Below, in pieces: positions 50,594-59,590 of a stretch of DNA of 64,000 bases. Every line of letters begins with the position of its first letter. Position 1 is the first letter of the stretch. Source of the DNA: Hamadaea sp013361475 (GTDB taxonomy: Bacteria > Actinomycetota > Actinomycetes > Mycobacteriales > Micromonosporaceae); contig NZ_JBFAHM010000012.1 of assembly GCF_040654195.1 (NCBI RefSeq), positions 1-64,000 on the forward strand, given 5' to 3'. The position numbers were made by a program, and so were the translations under genes. The notes beneath the pieces were generated by a model. The model did not search any database. It saw only the letters and a program-made list of their open reading frames with translations, and was not told the DNA's origin.

Positions 50594-51018
50594 CGACGCC
50601 CGCGATCGTGGTCCTGCTGCTCGCCGTGGCGTCGCTGGGCGGCCTCGCCCTCGGGGCCCGGCTGCTACTCGTCCTGGCCACTGTGGATGGTGCGAGCATG
50701 GAGCCGACGCTCCGCCCGGGCGAGCGGGTCCTCATCCGGCGTACGCGCCGGCCCCGCCGCGGCGACGTCGTCCTCATGCGGCTGCCCGCCGACCCCGCCC
50801 TGCTCCTCAAACGCGTGGTGGCCGTCGCGGGGGAGCACCTGCCCGCCGACTGGGCCCGGCCCGACGTGCACGGGCTCGGCGACCGCCGCGTACCGGCCGG
50901 CTGCTACGTGGTGCTCGGCGACAACCGGCCGGTCAGCACGGACTCCCGCTACTTCGGACTCGTCCGCCGCGACCGCGTCCTCGGCGTGATGATCCGGCGG
51001 CTGCCCTCGGGAGGATGA
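50590..51018 (+). CDS. S26-family signal peptidase of peptide cassette B
   Basis: A 142-residue minimal type I signal peptidase. N-terminal membrane helix about 5-30; catalytic S36 in DGASMEPTL; catalytic K74 in LLLKRVVAVAG; conserved box YVVLGDNRPVSTDSRYFGLV. It is homologous to the cassette A enzyme and starts with the same GTGA overlap with the exporter gene. It is likely the leader peptidase for B1, whose leader ends in ASA. Confidence 0.9.
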   Translation: MTTPAIVVLLLAVASLGGLALGARLLLVLATVDGASMEPTLRPGERVLIRRTRRPRRGDVVLMRLPADPALLLKRVVAVAGEHLPADWARPDVHGLGDRRVPAGCYVVLGDNRPVSTDSRYFGLVRRDRVLGVMIRRLPSGG

Positions 51019-51475
51019 GGCTCCGGCGCGCGTACGCGGAGTCTCGACCGGCAGCGCTCCACCGATCGGCGGGATCGTGCTTCCTGGACACCCGGTCCGG
51101 ACGGAACCCAGCTCACCACCAGTGATGGTCATCCAGAAGTCCCAAGCGGCGAGTGCCGTACCGCTGGTTGGCGGTAGCGGAGTGCGGCCAGGCACTGGTA
51201 GAAGCGGCGCTGTCGGCGTTCCGGTACGCCGTCGCCGGTCACGCGGCGAGGTTGTCTTCCGCTTCAGGCTGCTTGCCCTGCATGACGGCCGCGGCCAGGG
51301 CGTTTTCGCCGACTCCGGCGGGGCCGATGTCCACAGGAGACCGACGTGCCGTCGCAGGGATCGACGGCTACGATGGCGAACGTCGTCGTAGACCACCGAC
51401 GACCGCCACAGCGTCGTATCGGTGCCGGCGCTTCGGCCCCGGATATCCATCTCGTCGAGCAGGAAAGGCTCCGCT
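51019..51475. other. Region with no recognised gene
   Basis: Between cassette B and the large regulator I find no supported gene. A minus-strand micro-frame near 51246-51345 (GPAGVGENALAAAVMQGKQP) reads well but has no ribosome binding site and was not accepted. Confidence 0.4.
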
Positions 51476-54343
51476 GTGGAGGCACGGCCGCAGCTGCTGG
51501 GTGCGCTCTTGCGCGAGCACCGCCGGCGGGCGAAGCTGACGCAGCAGCAGCTCGCCGAGCGAGCCGGCTTGAGCGTGCGGGCGGTCCGCGATCTGGAGAA
51601 CGGCCGGGTCGCGACCCCGCGTCCGGAGTCGATGTCCCGGCTGGCGGCCTGCCTCGGGCTGTCGACGCTGGAAGTGACGGAGCTGTTGCGCCGGGGCCGG
51701 TCTGGGGTGCACATCGGCGTTCTGGGACCGCTGATCATCCGGATCGGTGGATCGCCCGTCCCACCCGGCCCGCCCCTTCAGCAGACATTCCTGGGCTTGC
51801 TCGCGGTGCAAGCCGGCGAGGTGGTCGGCCGCGACGAAATCGTGGACGTACTGTGGGGCGCGGACCCACCGCGGAGCGCAGTCGGACAGGTGCAAAGCGC
51901 TGTCAGCCGGTTGCGGCGAATACTCGACGCCCCGGAGAAGCCACGGCTGTACACGGCACGGCACGGGTACCAGCTGCGGTTGGAGGCCGGTGAAGTGGAC
52001 GCCGGCGAGTTCGCGGCGCTCCTGGAAGCGGGACGGCTGGAAGAGGCGCTGAAATGCTGGCGCGGTCCGGTGCTCGCCGACGCACCCGACCGGTTGCGGA
52101 CGCACCCCGCGGCCCTGGCGCTGGGCCGACGCCGGCTGCAGGCGGCGATCGCGTACGCCGATCGCGACGATGCGGCCGTCGACCTGCTGCGGACGCTGTC
52201 CGCGCAGGAGCCGCTGCATGAGCCGCTGCACGCCCGGCTGGTGACGCTGCTGGCGCGCAGCGGTGACCGTGCCGCCGCCCTCAAAGCACACGCCGACATC
52301 AGCGAGCGGCTGGCCGACGAACTGGGTGTCACACCCGGTGACGAGCTCACGGTGGCGTACCGGCAGGTGGCCGGAACGGAGCATGAAGCGTGGGTACGCC
52401 CGGCGCAACTGCCCGCGCCGGCCCCAGGTTTCGTCGGCCGGTCCGACGCCCTGCAGCAGCTGGATCATTCCGGTGCGGCCGTCTGCGTCATCACCGGCAC
52501 CGCCGGAGTCGGCAAGACGATGCTGGCCCTCCGGTGGGCGCACGGAGTACGAGATCGTTTCCCGGACGGTCAGCTGTTCGCCGACTTGCACGGTTTCGGC
52601 CCGGCCGGAGCGGTAGCCCATCCCGGCACGGTGCTAAGGGCGTTCCTCGATGCGCTGGGAGTGCCGGCCGCACGCATTCCCGTCGCCTTCGAGGCGCAGG
52701 TCGGGCTCTACCGCAGTCTGCTCGCCGGCCAACGAGTCCTGATCGTGCTCGACAACGCGCGGGACGCCGAACAGGTGCGGCCGCTGCTACCCGGGACACC
52801 GGGCTGCCGCGTCGTGATCACCAGCCGCGACCAGCTTCGTGGCCTGGTCGCCGCGGAAGGAGCCGAGCCGGTCACGCTCGACCTGCTTCCCGCCGACGAC
52901 GCCGTCCGGCTCCTCGCCGAACGGATCGGTCGGCACCGGGCCTATGCCGTGCCAGGTGTGGCCGAACGCATCGCCACGCAGTGCGCGCGGCTCCCGCTCG
53001 CGCTGGCCGTGGTCGCCGCCCGGGCCGCACTGTACCCGGCGTTTCCCCTCGACCAGATCGCGGCCGATCTTCGGCCGGACGGCGGCGGCTTAGGCGAGCT
53101 CGGTGACGTCCGGTCGGTGTTCTCCTGGTCCTTACGGGCCCTCGGAGGTGACGCGGCCACCCTGTTCACGCTGTGCGGCGCCCTGCCCGGCGCCGACTTC
53201 GCAACTCCGGCGGCGGCCAGCCTCGCGGCGTGGCCAGCCGCCCGCGCCCGCGCCGCGCTCGGTGAACTCGTCCGGGCCCATCTGGTCGTCGAGCACCTGC
53301 CCGGCCGGTTCATCTTGCACGATCTGCTGCGCGCGTACGCGTCGGAGTTGCTGGCCGAAGACGAGAAGCAGATCGCCTCGGTGCGCGTACTCGATCATTA
53401 TCGGGCCACGGCGATGCGCGCGGCCATGCTCGTGGATCCGCACCGCGAGCCCATTGTGCCGGTGCCCGTGGTGGCAGGCGCGCCGGTGCTCACTTTCAGC
53501 GACGCGGAGCAGGCGATGGCGTGGTTCGCCGCGGAGCACGCGGTCCTGGTGGCGGCGGTCGAGCGGGCGTGGGCCGCGGGTGAAGACGCGCGAGCCTGGC
53601 AGCTGGCGTGGACGCTGCTGGACTATCTCGACAATCAAGGGCATTGGCGCGACTGGATCGCGGTGGAGCTGATCGCACTGGCCGCGGCGAGGCGCGGAGG
53701 CGATCCGGTCGGCGAAGCATACGCGCACCGGCTGCTGGGCCGCGGTTACACGCAAATGGGCCAGTACGCGGACGCGGGCGGTCATTACGAAGCTGCGCTG
53801 GTGTTGTACGGCCGGCAGGGCGACCTGCTCGGCGGCGCCCACACATCGATGGGCCGCTCGTGGATGCTGCATCTGCAAGGCCGGCATCGCGCTGCGCAAC
53901 GAGACCGGTTCACGGCGCTGGAGCGGTATCGTCGCGCAGGGCACCGCGTGGGCGAGGCGCGAATCCTCAACGCCATCGGCTGGGGGTACGCGCAGCTCGG
54001 CGACTACCGTCGCGCCTTGGACCACTGTGGACAGGCGTTGGAGCTGGCGCAGGCGCTCGACGACACCGCCGGATCGGCCGCCATCTGGGACAGCTTGGGC
54101 TACGCCCATCTGCACCTGGGCGAGCACACCGAAGCCATCGAGTGCCTCACCACGGCGGTGAACCTGTTCCGGCGGTCGCACGACTTGTTCAACGAGGCTG
54201 ATTCGCTGACCCACCTCGGTGATGCGTACGCTGCCGCCGGTCAGCCAGGCGAGTCCCGCGCGGCATGGGAGGCCGCGGTGGCGATCCTTGATCAGCTGGG
54301 GCATGCCGATGCCGACGCGGTCCGCGGCCGCCTCAAGGACTGA
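51476..54343 (+). CDS. AfsR-like regulator with XRE HTH, BTAD, NB-ARC and TPR domains
   Basis: A 955-residue regulator. Residues about 8-65 are a Cro/C1 HTH (AKLTQQQLAERAGLSVRAV). At about 80-310 is a SARP-type winged helix and BTAD (ADPPRSAVGQVQSAVSRLRRIL, then EPLHEPLHARLVTLLARSGDRAAALKAHADI). NB-ARC follows with Walker A TGTAGVGKT and a Walker B-like VLIVLDN. TPR repeats fill about 700-950. Having both an XRE HTH and a SARP domain is notable. The GTG follows GGAAAGG. It lies 457 bp after cassette B, so it might regulate it, but no direct evidence is visible. Confidence 0.88.
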   Translation: MEARPQLLGALLREHRRRAKLTQQQLAERAGLSVRAVRDLENGRVATPRPESMSRLAACLGLSTLEVTELLRRGRSGVHIGVLGPLIIRIGGSPVPPGPPLQQTFLGLLAVQAGEVVGRDEIVDVLWGADPPRSAVGQVQSAVSRLRRILDAPEKPRLYTARHGYQLRLEAGEVDAGEFAALLEAGRLEEALKCWRGPVLADAPDRLRTHPAALALGRRRLQAAIAYADRDDAAVDLLRTLSAQEPLHEPLHARLVTLLARSGDRAAALKAHADISERLADELGVTPGDELTVAYRQVAGTEHEAWVRPAQLPAPAPGFVGRSDALQQLDHSGAAVCVITGTAGVGKTMLALRWAHGVRDRFPDGQLFADLHGFGPAGAVAHPGTVLRAFLDALGVPAARIPVAFEAQVGLYRSLLAGQRVLIVLDNARDAEQVRPLLPGTPGCRVVITSRDQLRGLVAAEGAEPVTLDLLPADDAVRLLAERIGRHRAYAVPGVAERIATQCARLPLALAVVAARAALYPAFPLDQIAADLRPDGGGLGELGDVRSVFSWSLRALGGDAATLFTLCGALPGADFATPAAASLAAWPAARARAALGELVRAHLVVEHLPGRFILHDLLRAYASELLAEDEKQIASVRVLDHYRATAMRAAMLVDPHREPIVPVPVVAGAPVLTFSDAEQAMAWFAAEHAVLVAAVERAWAAGEDARAWQLAWTLLDYLDNQGHWRDWIAVELIALAAARRGGDPVGEAYAHRLLGRGYTQMGQYADAGGHYEAALVLYGRQGDLLGGAHTSMGRSWMLHLQGRHRAAQRDRFTALERYRRAGHRVGEARILNAIGWGYAQLGDYRRALDHCGQALELAQALDDTAGSAAIWDSLGYAHLHLGEHTEAIECLTTAVNLFRRSHDLFNEADSLTHLGDAYAAAGQPGESRAAWEAAVAILDQLGHADADAVRGRLKD

Positions 54344-54736
54344 GGCGGTCGCGGCGCGGTCTCACTGCACGACTCGGATTGGCCCCCAGACGGCCGGCGG
54401 CGTTGTACGCGTCCCAGCGAAAGTTCTCGCCGGTCAGCGCGGCGGGCTGAAGTTTCAGCGCCCAGTTCATCGTGCTGGCCGACTGTGCCGTCGCTCCCGG
54501 TCCGTCGAACTCCGGCCGGACTTCCCCCTGGCGGTAGGCGCGTGGGCCGTGTCCATTCGGCTGTTCCTTTTGGCCAGGTCGCGTTCGATTCTCAGGCGGC
54601 GATGTCTCGATCCGAGCTTGGCCGCCGCACCCTAGACTTTAGTCGGATACCGCGCCTTCTTTCTCCCGATGCTCGCTGCGCAGTTACTGCTGACCATGGC
54701 AGAGCACCGCGAACACCGAGGGAAGGGATCATCTAC
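54344..54736. other. Region with no recognised gene
   Basis: No supported gene. On the minus strand at about 54370-54480 a frame reads MNWALKLQPAALTGENF and onward, possibly a short relic of a secreted protein; nothing in it can be assigned to a family. Confidence 0.35.
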
Positions 54737-56164
54737 ATGAGACGGATAATGCACGCGACCGTGGCAGCTGCATCGGTGCTGGCGCTGACGGCGGGCCTGG
54801 CGTCACCGGTGGCCGCCGCGACATCAGTGAAGATCACCGTCCGGGCCGACCGGCCGATCGCGGCGCTCGACCAGCATGCGATCGGCGTCAACACCTACCT
54901 GTCGAACCCGAACCTGACCCACGCCGCGGTCCCGGGCCTGCTGCGCCAGGCGGGTCTGCGCAGGCTGGTCTTCAACGGCGGCCCCATCAGCGACCTCTAC
55001 CACTGGGCCGACGGCTCCCTGAGCCCGGATCCCGACATCGCGGAGCACCCGTCGGACTACGCGGCGCTGCCGCCGCAGTTCACCTTCGACCAGTTCGCCA
55101 CCGTGGCCCGCTCTGCCGGCGCGGACATGATGGTCCACGTCAACTACGGCACCGGGACGCCCGCCGAAGCGGCCGCTTGGGTGCACTACGCCAACCAGGT
55201 CCAGGGGTATGGGGTGCGCGACTGGGAGATCGGCGAGGAGGTCTACCTCAACGGCTACTTCGAAGACATGAACTTCGAGCCGGACGCCCACGCCGACCGC
55301 AGCCCGCAGGCGTACGCCGCCAACGTCGTCGCGTACTCGCAGGCCATGAAGGCTGTCGATCCCAGCATCAGGATCGGCGTCGGGCTGTTCGTCGTCGGAC
55401 CGGATCCCAGCCCCTTCCGTGACTGGAACGAGACGGTGCTGAGCATCGCCGGTCAGGCCATCGATTTCGTGGACCTGCACTGGTATCCGTCGAGCTTCCT
55501 CGGCAGCGCACCAGCGGACCTGCTCGCCGCGGCGCAGTACGCGATCCCGGCGATCCTGCCAGACACCCGGGCGATGGTCGACGAGTATGCCGGGCCGGAA
55601 ACGGCCATCATGATCGGCGAGATGAACTCGGCCACGGTGGCGGGACCGGACCAGATCGCACCTTTCAACGCGCTGTTCCTCGCCGCGCATTCGTTGTCGC
55701 TGCTGGCCAACGGCGCGGAGAGCGTCGATGTGTGGGCGCTGCACAATTGGTCGTTCCCCACCGGTGACCTTGGCCTGCTCGCCAGCGGGTGCGAGTCGAC
55801 CGGCTGCGAGGTGGCCGACGACACGCCCTATCCGTCGTACTTCGGGGTTCAGCTCGCGACCGAGGTCGCCGGGCGTGGCGGGACGCTGCTGCAGACCGCT
55901 TCGACGGACGATTCAGTGCTCGCGTACGCCAGCCGACGGCCCGACGGCAGCATCGCCGTCCTGCTCGTCAACACCGATCCGACGCAGGCGCATCGCGTAC
56001 AGCTGGACATTGCCGGTCAGAAGATCGGCCGGGGCACCACGGTGCACTCTTTTCAGCCCGGTGACAGCGGCCTGCGCAGCCACCACGACAACGCGCCGAT
56101 CGGGAGCTCGCGGATGCTGCCGGCGTACTCGGTGACGGTCCTCAAAACCACCGCCTTCGCGTAG
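54737..56164 (+). CDS. Secreted glycoside hydrolase-like protein, clan GH-A type
   Basis: A 475-residue exported protein with a signal peptide of about 28 residues (ending SPVAAA). The barrel resembles alpha-L-arabinofuranosidase-like (GH51/GH39-related) enzymes. The candidate acid/base Glu is in DWEIGEEVYLNG (about 165-168) and the nucleophile Glu in MIGEMNSA (about 295). FVDLHWYPSSF and WALHNWSFPTGD are typical barrel strands. A C-terminal beta-domain ends MLPAYSVTVLKTTAFA. The ATG follows GGAAGGG. The last codons and the following hairpin are repeated without the gene at 33405-33540. Confidence 0.75.
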   Translation: MRRIMHATVAAASVLALTAGLASPVAAATSVKITVRADRPIAALDQHAIGVNTYLSNPNLTHAAVPGLLRQAGLRRLVFNGGPISDLYHWADGSLSPDPDIAEHPSDYAALPPQFTFDQFATVARSAGADMMVHVNYGTGTPAEAAAWVHYANQVQGYGVRDWEIGEEVYLNGYFEDMNFEPDAHADRSPQAYAANVVAYSQAMKAVDPSIRIGVGLFVVGPDPSPFRDWNETVLSIAGQAIDFVDLHWYPSSFLGSAPADLLAAAQYAIPAILPDTRAMVDEYAGPETAIMIGEMNSATVAGPDQIAPFNALFLAAHSLSLLANGAESVDVWALHNWSFPTGDLGLLASGCESTGCEVADDTPYPSYFGVQLATEVAGRGGTLLQTASTDDSVLAYASRRPDGSIAVLLVNTDPTQAHRVQLDIAGQKIGRGTTVHSFQPGDSGLRSHHDNAPIGSSRMLPAYSVTVLKTTAFA

Positions 56165-56282
56165 CGCAACGACCCATCAGGCGCCGGACCAGGAAGAGGA
56201 GCGGCGCCTGATGGGCCGTCGGACCGTGATGCGGAGGTGCCGATCTGGGGCGACCGGCGGTGGACGCAGGCGGGGAGTCGAA
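56139..56282. repeat. Dispersed repeat, copy 2, containing a terminator hairpin
   Basis: CCCATCAGGCGCC (56172-56184) and GGCGCCTGATGGG (56202-56214) form a perfect 13-bp stem just after the stop of the glycosidase gene. It is followed by GATGCGGAGGTGC and GGGGAGTCGAAG, shared with 33405-33540. The right part overlaps the end of a truncated transposase frame. Confidence 0.7.
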
Positions 56283-56560
56283 GCGAGACCATCGACTCCC
56301 ATGGAGACAAGGTCATCTGCCGCCGTGAGCACCGTGGTGATTGTGGGCATGAGACTGCCGACCAGCCGGGACACGGTCGGCTGGGAGCAGCCGAACAACT
56401 CTGCGATGAGGGCCTCGGACAGGTTGTGGCGTAGGTAGAGCAGTACGACCAGCACGGAACGGTACGGGCCGACTGCGCGACGACCGGACAGGTCGAGGGC
56501 GCCGGCGGCGTAGGCGTCGAGGACGAGCCGGTCGACTTGATCGCTGGTCAGGCCCGTCAT
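56177..56560 (-). pseudogene. Truncated IS5-type transposase (N-terminal HTH part only)
   Basis: From MTGLTSDQVDRL the frame gives the HTH_Tnp_4-like N-terminus of IS5-family transposases (DLSGRRAVGPYRSVLVVLLYLRHN, then SEALIAELFGCSQPTVSRLVG). After about 95 residues similarity ends and the frame runs into the repeat and hairpin shared with 33405-33540. The DDE catalytic domain is missing. Confidence 0.7.
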
Positions 56561-56708
56561 GGTCTCTACCCGCGACGGCCGGTCGGCGAAGATCTTCTGT
56601 GTGATCACAGACCAGTTGATCTACCCGCGAGCGACCGCTACGTCCATTTGCGACACATCACGAGTTGATCGAGCTGGCGCATCGACGCACGTCGAGTGAA
56701 TAGTTCTC

Positions 56709-57434
56709 TCAGTCTTCAAGGAAGCGGAACAGATGCAGCCGGTGCCCGTCTGGGTCCGCGATCGTGAACTGTCGATAGCCCCACTCCTCGTCCCGGGGTG
56801 GCTCGACCACGTGTACCTGCCGGCCGGTGTACTCCGCGTACAGAGCGTCGGGATCCTCTACGAAGATGAAGCACTCGGCAGGGGTGAAGTGCTCGGTCCG
56901 GCGCCGAAGGTAGATGTTGACTTCGGCGACCAGGCCTTGGAACACCGATGCGAACTCTTCACCCGTCTGCCCGCCAAGGGTGAAGCCGAGGGTATCCACG
57001 TAGAACCGGACCGATGATGAGACATCGCGGACCGGGAACGTCGGAATGATCTTGTGAAACGCGATGTCGTTGTTGTCCACGAAGAGCCCCTCCAGGATGA
57101 GCTTGTCGGTCTGACCGATTCGCCGCGCGATGGTGGAAGCCCCCTCGGCCAGACGCTCCCGGTGGCTCCGAAGGACGGTGCGCAGCGCGTCGTCACCGAG
57201 GTCGAGAAGGTGACTGATCCTTTCCAACGGCAGGTCAATGCCTCGCAGCAACCGGATCGTCGATGCCACCGTGACCTGGGATGGCTGGTAGTAGCGGTAG
57301 CCCGTGGCAGGCTCGACATGGGCGGGCGGGAGCAAGCCGATCTCGTCGTAGTGTCTCAAGGTTGACACGCTGATCCCCGTGGCCAGCGCGAACCTGCCGA
57401 TCGGCCACAACTCCTGGGATTTCTCGCGAGTCAC
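56709..57434 (-). CDS. MerR-family regulator fused to a VOC domain
   Basis: About 241 residues. The N-terminal MerR HTH (about 8-75) reads WPIGRFALATGISVSTLRHYDEIGLLPPAHVEP, then GYRYYQPSQVTVASTIRLLRGIDLPLERISHLL. The second half (about 125-240) is a glyoxalase/bleomycin-resistance fold (FPVRDVSSSVRFYVDTLGFTLG, then WGYRQFTIADPDGHRLHLFRF). The VOC part probably binds the effector or a toxic ligand, as in other MerR-effector fusions. The GTG at 57434 is tentative; the frame is open further upstream and no start has an ideal ribosome site. Divergent from the RibD-like gene. Confidence 0.85.
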   Translation of the reverse strand: MTREKSQELWPIGRFALATGISVSTLRHYDEIGLLPPAHVEPATGYRYYQPSQVTVASTIRLLRGIDLPLERISHLLDLGDDALRTVLRSHRERLAEGASTIARRIGQTDKLILEGLFVDNNDIAFHKIIPTFPVRDVSSSVRFYVDTLGFTLGGQTGEEFASVFQGLVAEVNIYLRRRTEHFTPAECFIFVEDPDALYAEYTGRQVHVVEPPRDEEWGYRQFTIADPDGHRLHLFRFLED

Positions 57435-57634
57435 GACCTTGATTCTGATCTCTCCAACGGCCTGAGAGTCAAGCGGCCACAGTCTCTGCAACCGGACATT
57501 GGTCTGGTCGCTGTCGCGGGTGTCGAGGCGCATACGGCCGCCGCCCGTGGCGGCACCGTCGCAAGCCGATGCGACACGTGTCCAGCCCAGTAAAACAGCG
57601 ATCCGTTGCCCCAGTGGCACTAGACTCGCCCGCC

Positions 57635-58192
57635 ATGGGACTCCTGACCTTCAGCCTCAATCTCACCGTGGACGGTTGCGTCGACCACCGGGAGGGGATC
57701 GCCGACGATGAGACGCACGCCTTCTTCACCCGTCTCATGGACGAGTGCGGAGCCATGCTGTGGGGTCGTGTCACCTACGAGATGATGGAGGGCGCTTGGC
57801 CGGCCATCGCCCGCGGCGATGAGGAGGCGCCCCCGGCCATGCGCGAGTGGGCGGTCAAGCTGGACGCCAAACCCAAGTACGTCGTGTCGTCGACGCGTAC
57901 GGACTTCCCGTGGACCAACAGCCACCATATCGCCGGCGATCTGCGTGAGGGCGTTCAAAAGCTCAAGGACGCCACCCCGGCCGGGGTCCTCCTGGGAAGC
58001 GGAATGCTCGCGACCGAGCTCGACCGGCTGGACCTGATCGACGAATACCGGCTGCTCGTCCATCCCAGGATCGCCGGCCACGGCCCGACGCTGTACCAGG
58101 GCGGGCTGCCCGCTACCCGCCGGCTCGAACTGCTGTCGTCGGAAGCCCTCGGTAACGGCGTGGTGATCATGCACTACCGTCGCGCGCGCTGA
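57635..58192 (+). CDS. RibD C-terminal/dihydrofolate reductase-like protein
   Basis: A 185-residue cytoplasmic protein starting GLLTFSLNLTVDGCVDH, with MLWGRVTYEMMEGAWP, YVVSSTRTDFPWTNSHHI, then VLLGSGMLATELDRLDLIDEYRLLVHPRIAGHG. This is the RibD_C/YyaP-YwjB type fold that binds NADPH. The substrate is unknown. Divergent from the MerR-VOC fusion, which may control it. Confidence 0.88.
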   Translation: MGLLTFSLNLTVDGCVDHREGIADDETHAFFTRLMDECGAMLWGRVTYEMMEGAWPAIARGDEEAPPAMREWAVKLDAKPKYVVSSTRTDFPWTNSHHIAGDLREGVQKLKDATPAGVLLGSGMLATELDRLDLIDEYRLLVHPRIAGHGPTLYQGGLPATRRLELLSSEALGNGVVIMHYRRAR

Positions 58193-58290
58193 ACGACAGG
58201 AGTCCATCGCCGCCGGGACAAGGGTGCCGAACGGGTGCGGCCGAAGCGCCGTGACTCGCGCTCGCCGCTTCCTCTCGTTACCGTGCCCGC

Positions 58291-58791
58291 GTGGGTATCT
58301 ACCTGGTCGACATCGGGCCTGACAGCTGGGCGAAGGACGAGATCACTTTCGGCATCCGTTCACTGCTCGACCGCGCCCTCGCCGAGCGGGGCTTCGGGCC
58401 CTACCCTGGTCCGCTACGCGAGGTGCCGCCGGCGGAGTCCTTCGAGGAGAAGATCTCGCCGGAGCTGGACGGCTTCAGCGAGCTGTGCGCCCGGAATGGG
58501 GCGGAGGACGTGCTCGACGCTGCTCTGTTCGTCCCGGTGCCGTTCGACGGTCTGATCAAGCTTCCGGTCGGCAACGCGTACGACGAACAGGAGACTCGGG
58601 TCGTCAGCTCGCACCGGCTGCGGGACCTCGTCGCGCCGATGGCCGCCGAGATCGGCCTGTCCGCCGACCTGCCAAGCGGACCGCTCGCGTTGAGCACCGG
58701 CATCGAGGACCCGGTCACCTTCTACGTCGCGGTCTACCGCCAGGCCGCCGAGCATTCGCTGCGGCACGGCTGCCCCATGAGCTACATCTGA
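58291..58791 (+). CDS. Conserved-looking hypothetical protein
   Basis: A 166-residue protein beginning GIYLVDIGPDSWAKDEITFG and containing LFVPVPFDGLIKLPVGNAYDEQETRVVSSHRLRDLV, ending RHGCPMSYI. Codon use is normal. No signal, membrane segment or known motif. The GTG start places the LVDI strand at the very N-terminus. Confidence 0.75.
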   Translation: MGIYLVDIGPDSWAKDEITFGIRSLLDRALAERGFGPYPGPLREVPPAESFEEKISPELDGFSELCARNGAEDVLDAALFVPVPFDGLIKLPVGNAYDEQETRVVSSHRLRDLVAPMAAEIGLSADLPSGPLALSTGIEDPVTFYVAVYRQAAEHSLRHGCPMSYI

Positions 58792-58877
58792 AACGTCCCG
58801 CCCGCCGGGATCCGCGCGCTGGACAACGACCTCGGGCGACCGCCATGGCGGATGGTGTCCTGCCGTACGCTGCCGCG

Positions 58878-59530
58878 ATGGATACCGCCGAGCAGATCCT
58901 CGCCCAACTCGACGATGCCGCGCGTGACTACCGCTTCGCCGACCCGGAGCATCCGTACTCCTCGGCGATCGACGCTCGGCTGCATGTGTTCCGCGACGAT
59001 TCCCGGTGGGCCTTGCTGATCGAACTGGTCGGCTACAACCCACGCGCGGGCAACGTGGTCGACGTCGTGCACGCGTACGGGAATTGCCTCACCCGGGGGC
59101 GGCCCGGCTGTGAGAACGAGGACTTCCTGTCCCGGATCGACAATATGGACGAAATCGAGGACATCGACAACCCGGAGTATCTGCAGACCGACGGCGGGCC
59201 GATCGAGATCCGGGGTCGGCGCGTACCGGTCGAGGCAGCCGCCGGTGATCCGCTGGAGGACGTCTTCCGGTTGCTCGTGCCGAGCATCGTGACCTGCTGC
59301 TGGCCGACGAGGATGAATTGCGGCGTCGCATCCCGGCGGACCTGCCGTGCGTGCTCGTCCTCGACGAGTGGTGGCATCGGGAGCCCGAACGGTACGACCA
59401 ACTGCCCAGCGAGACCGAGACGTTCCACCAGCTTGCCGCGGTTCTGGCGACAGGTGACCTGACGGTGTACCGGCCGTCGAGGTCCCCGAACACGCACTGG
59501 TCGAACTGGCCGGAGTCGGGATCGCTGTGA
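58878..59530 (+). pseudogene. Frameshifted gene of a small conserved protein family (DUF7003-like)
   Basis: The frame from the ATG at 58878 reads DTAEQILAQLDDAARDYRFAD, then WALLIELVGYNPRAGNVVDV, NCLTRGRPGCENEDFLSR, IEIRGRRVPVE and GDPLEDVFRLLVP. At about 59280 coding continues one frame over: HRDLLLADEDELRRRIPAD, then VLVLDEWWHREPERYDQLPSETETFHQLAAVL split, ending NWPESGSL at 59530. One missing base in GTGCCGAGCAT would restore a protein of about 217 residues. Either a recent frameshift mutation or a sequencing error. The DUF assignment is from memory of the pattern and is tentative. Confidence 0.75.
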
Positions 59531-59590
59531 ACACCGCCGAGAGGCAGCCGGTGGATCTTCACGGGTTGTGGCGTCGTCGAAGTCATCACA

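Noticed and set aside
51246..51345. Minus-strand micro-ORF resembling a small peptide precursor
   Set aside because: No ribosome binding site, no conserved leader, and no partner genes on that strand.
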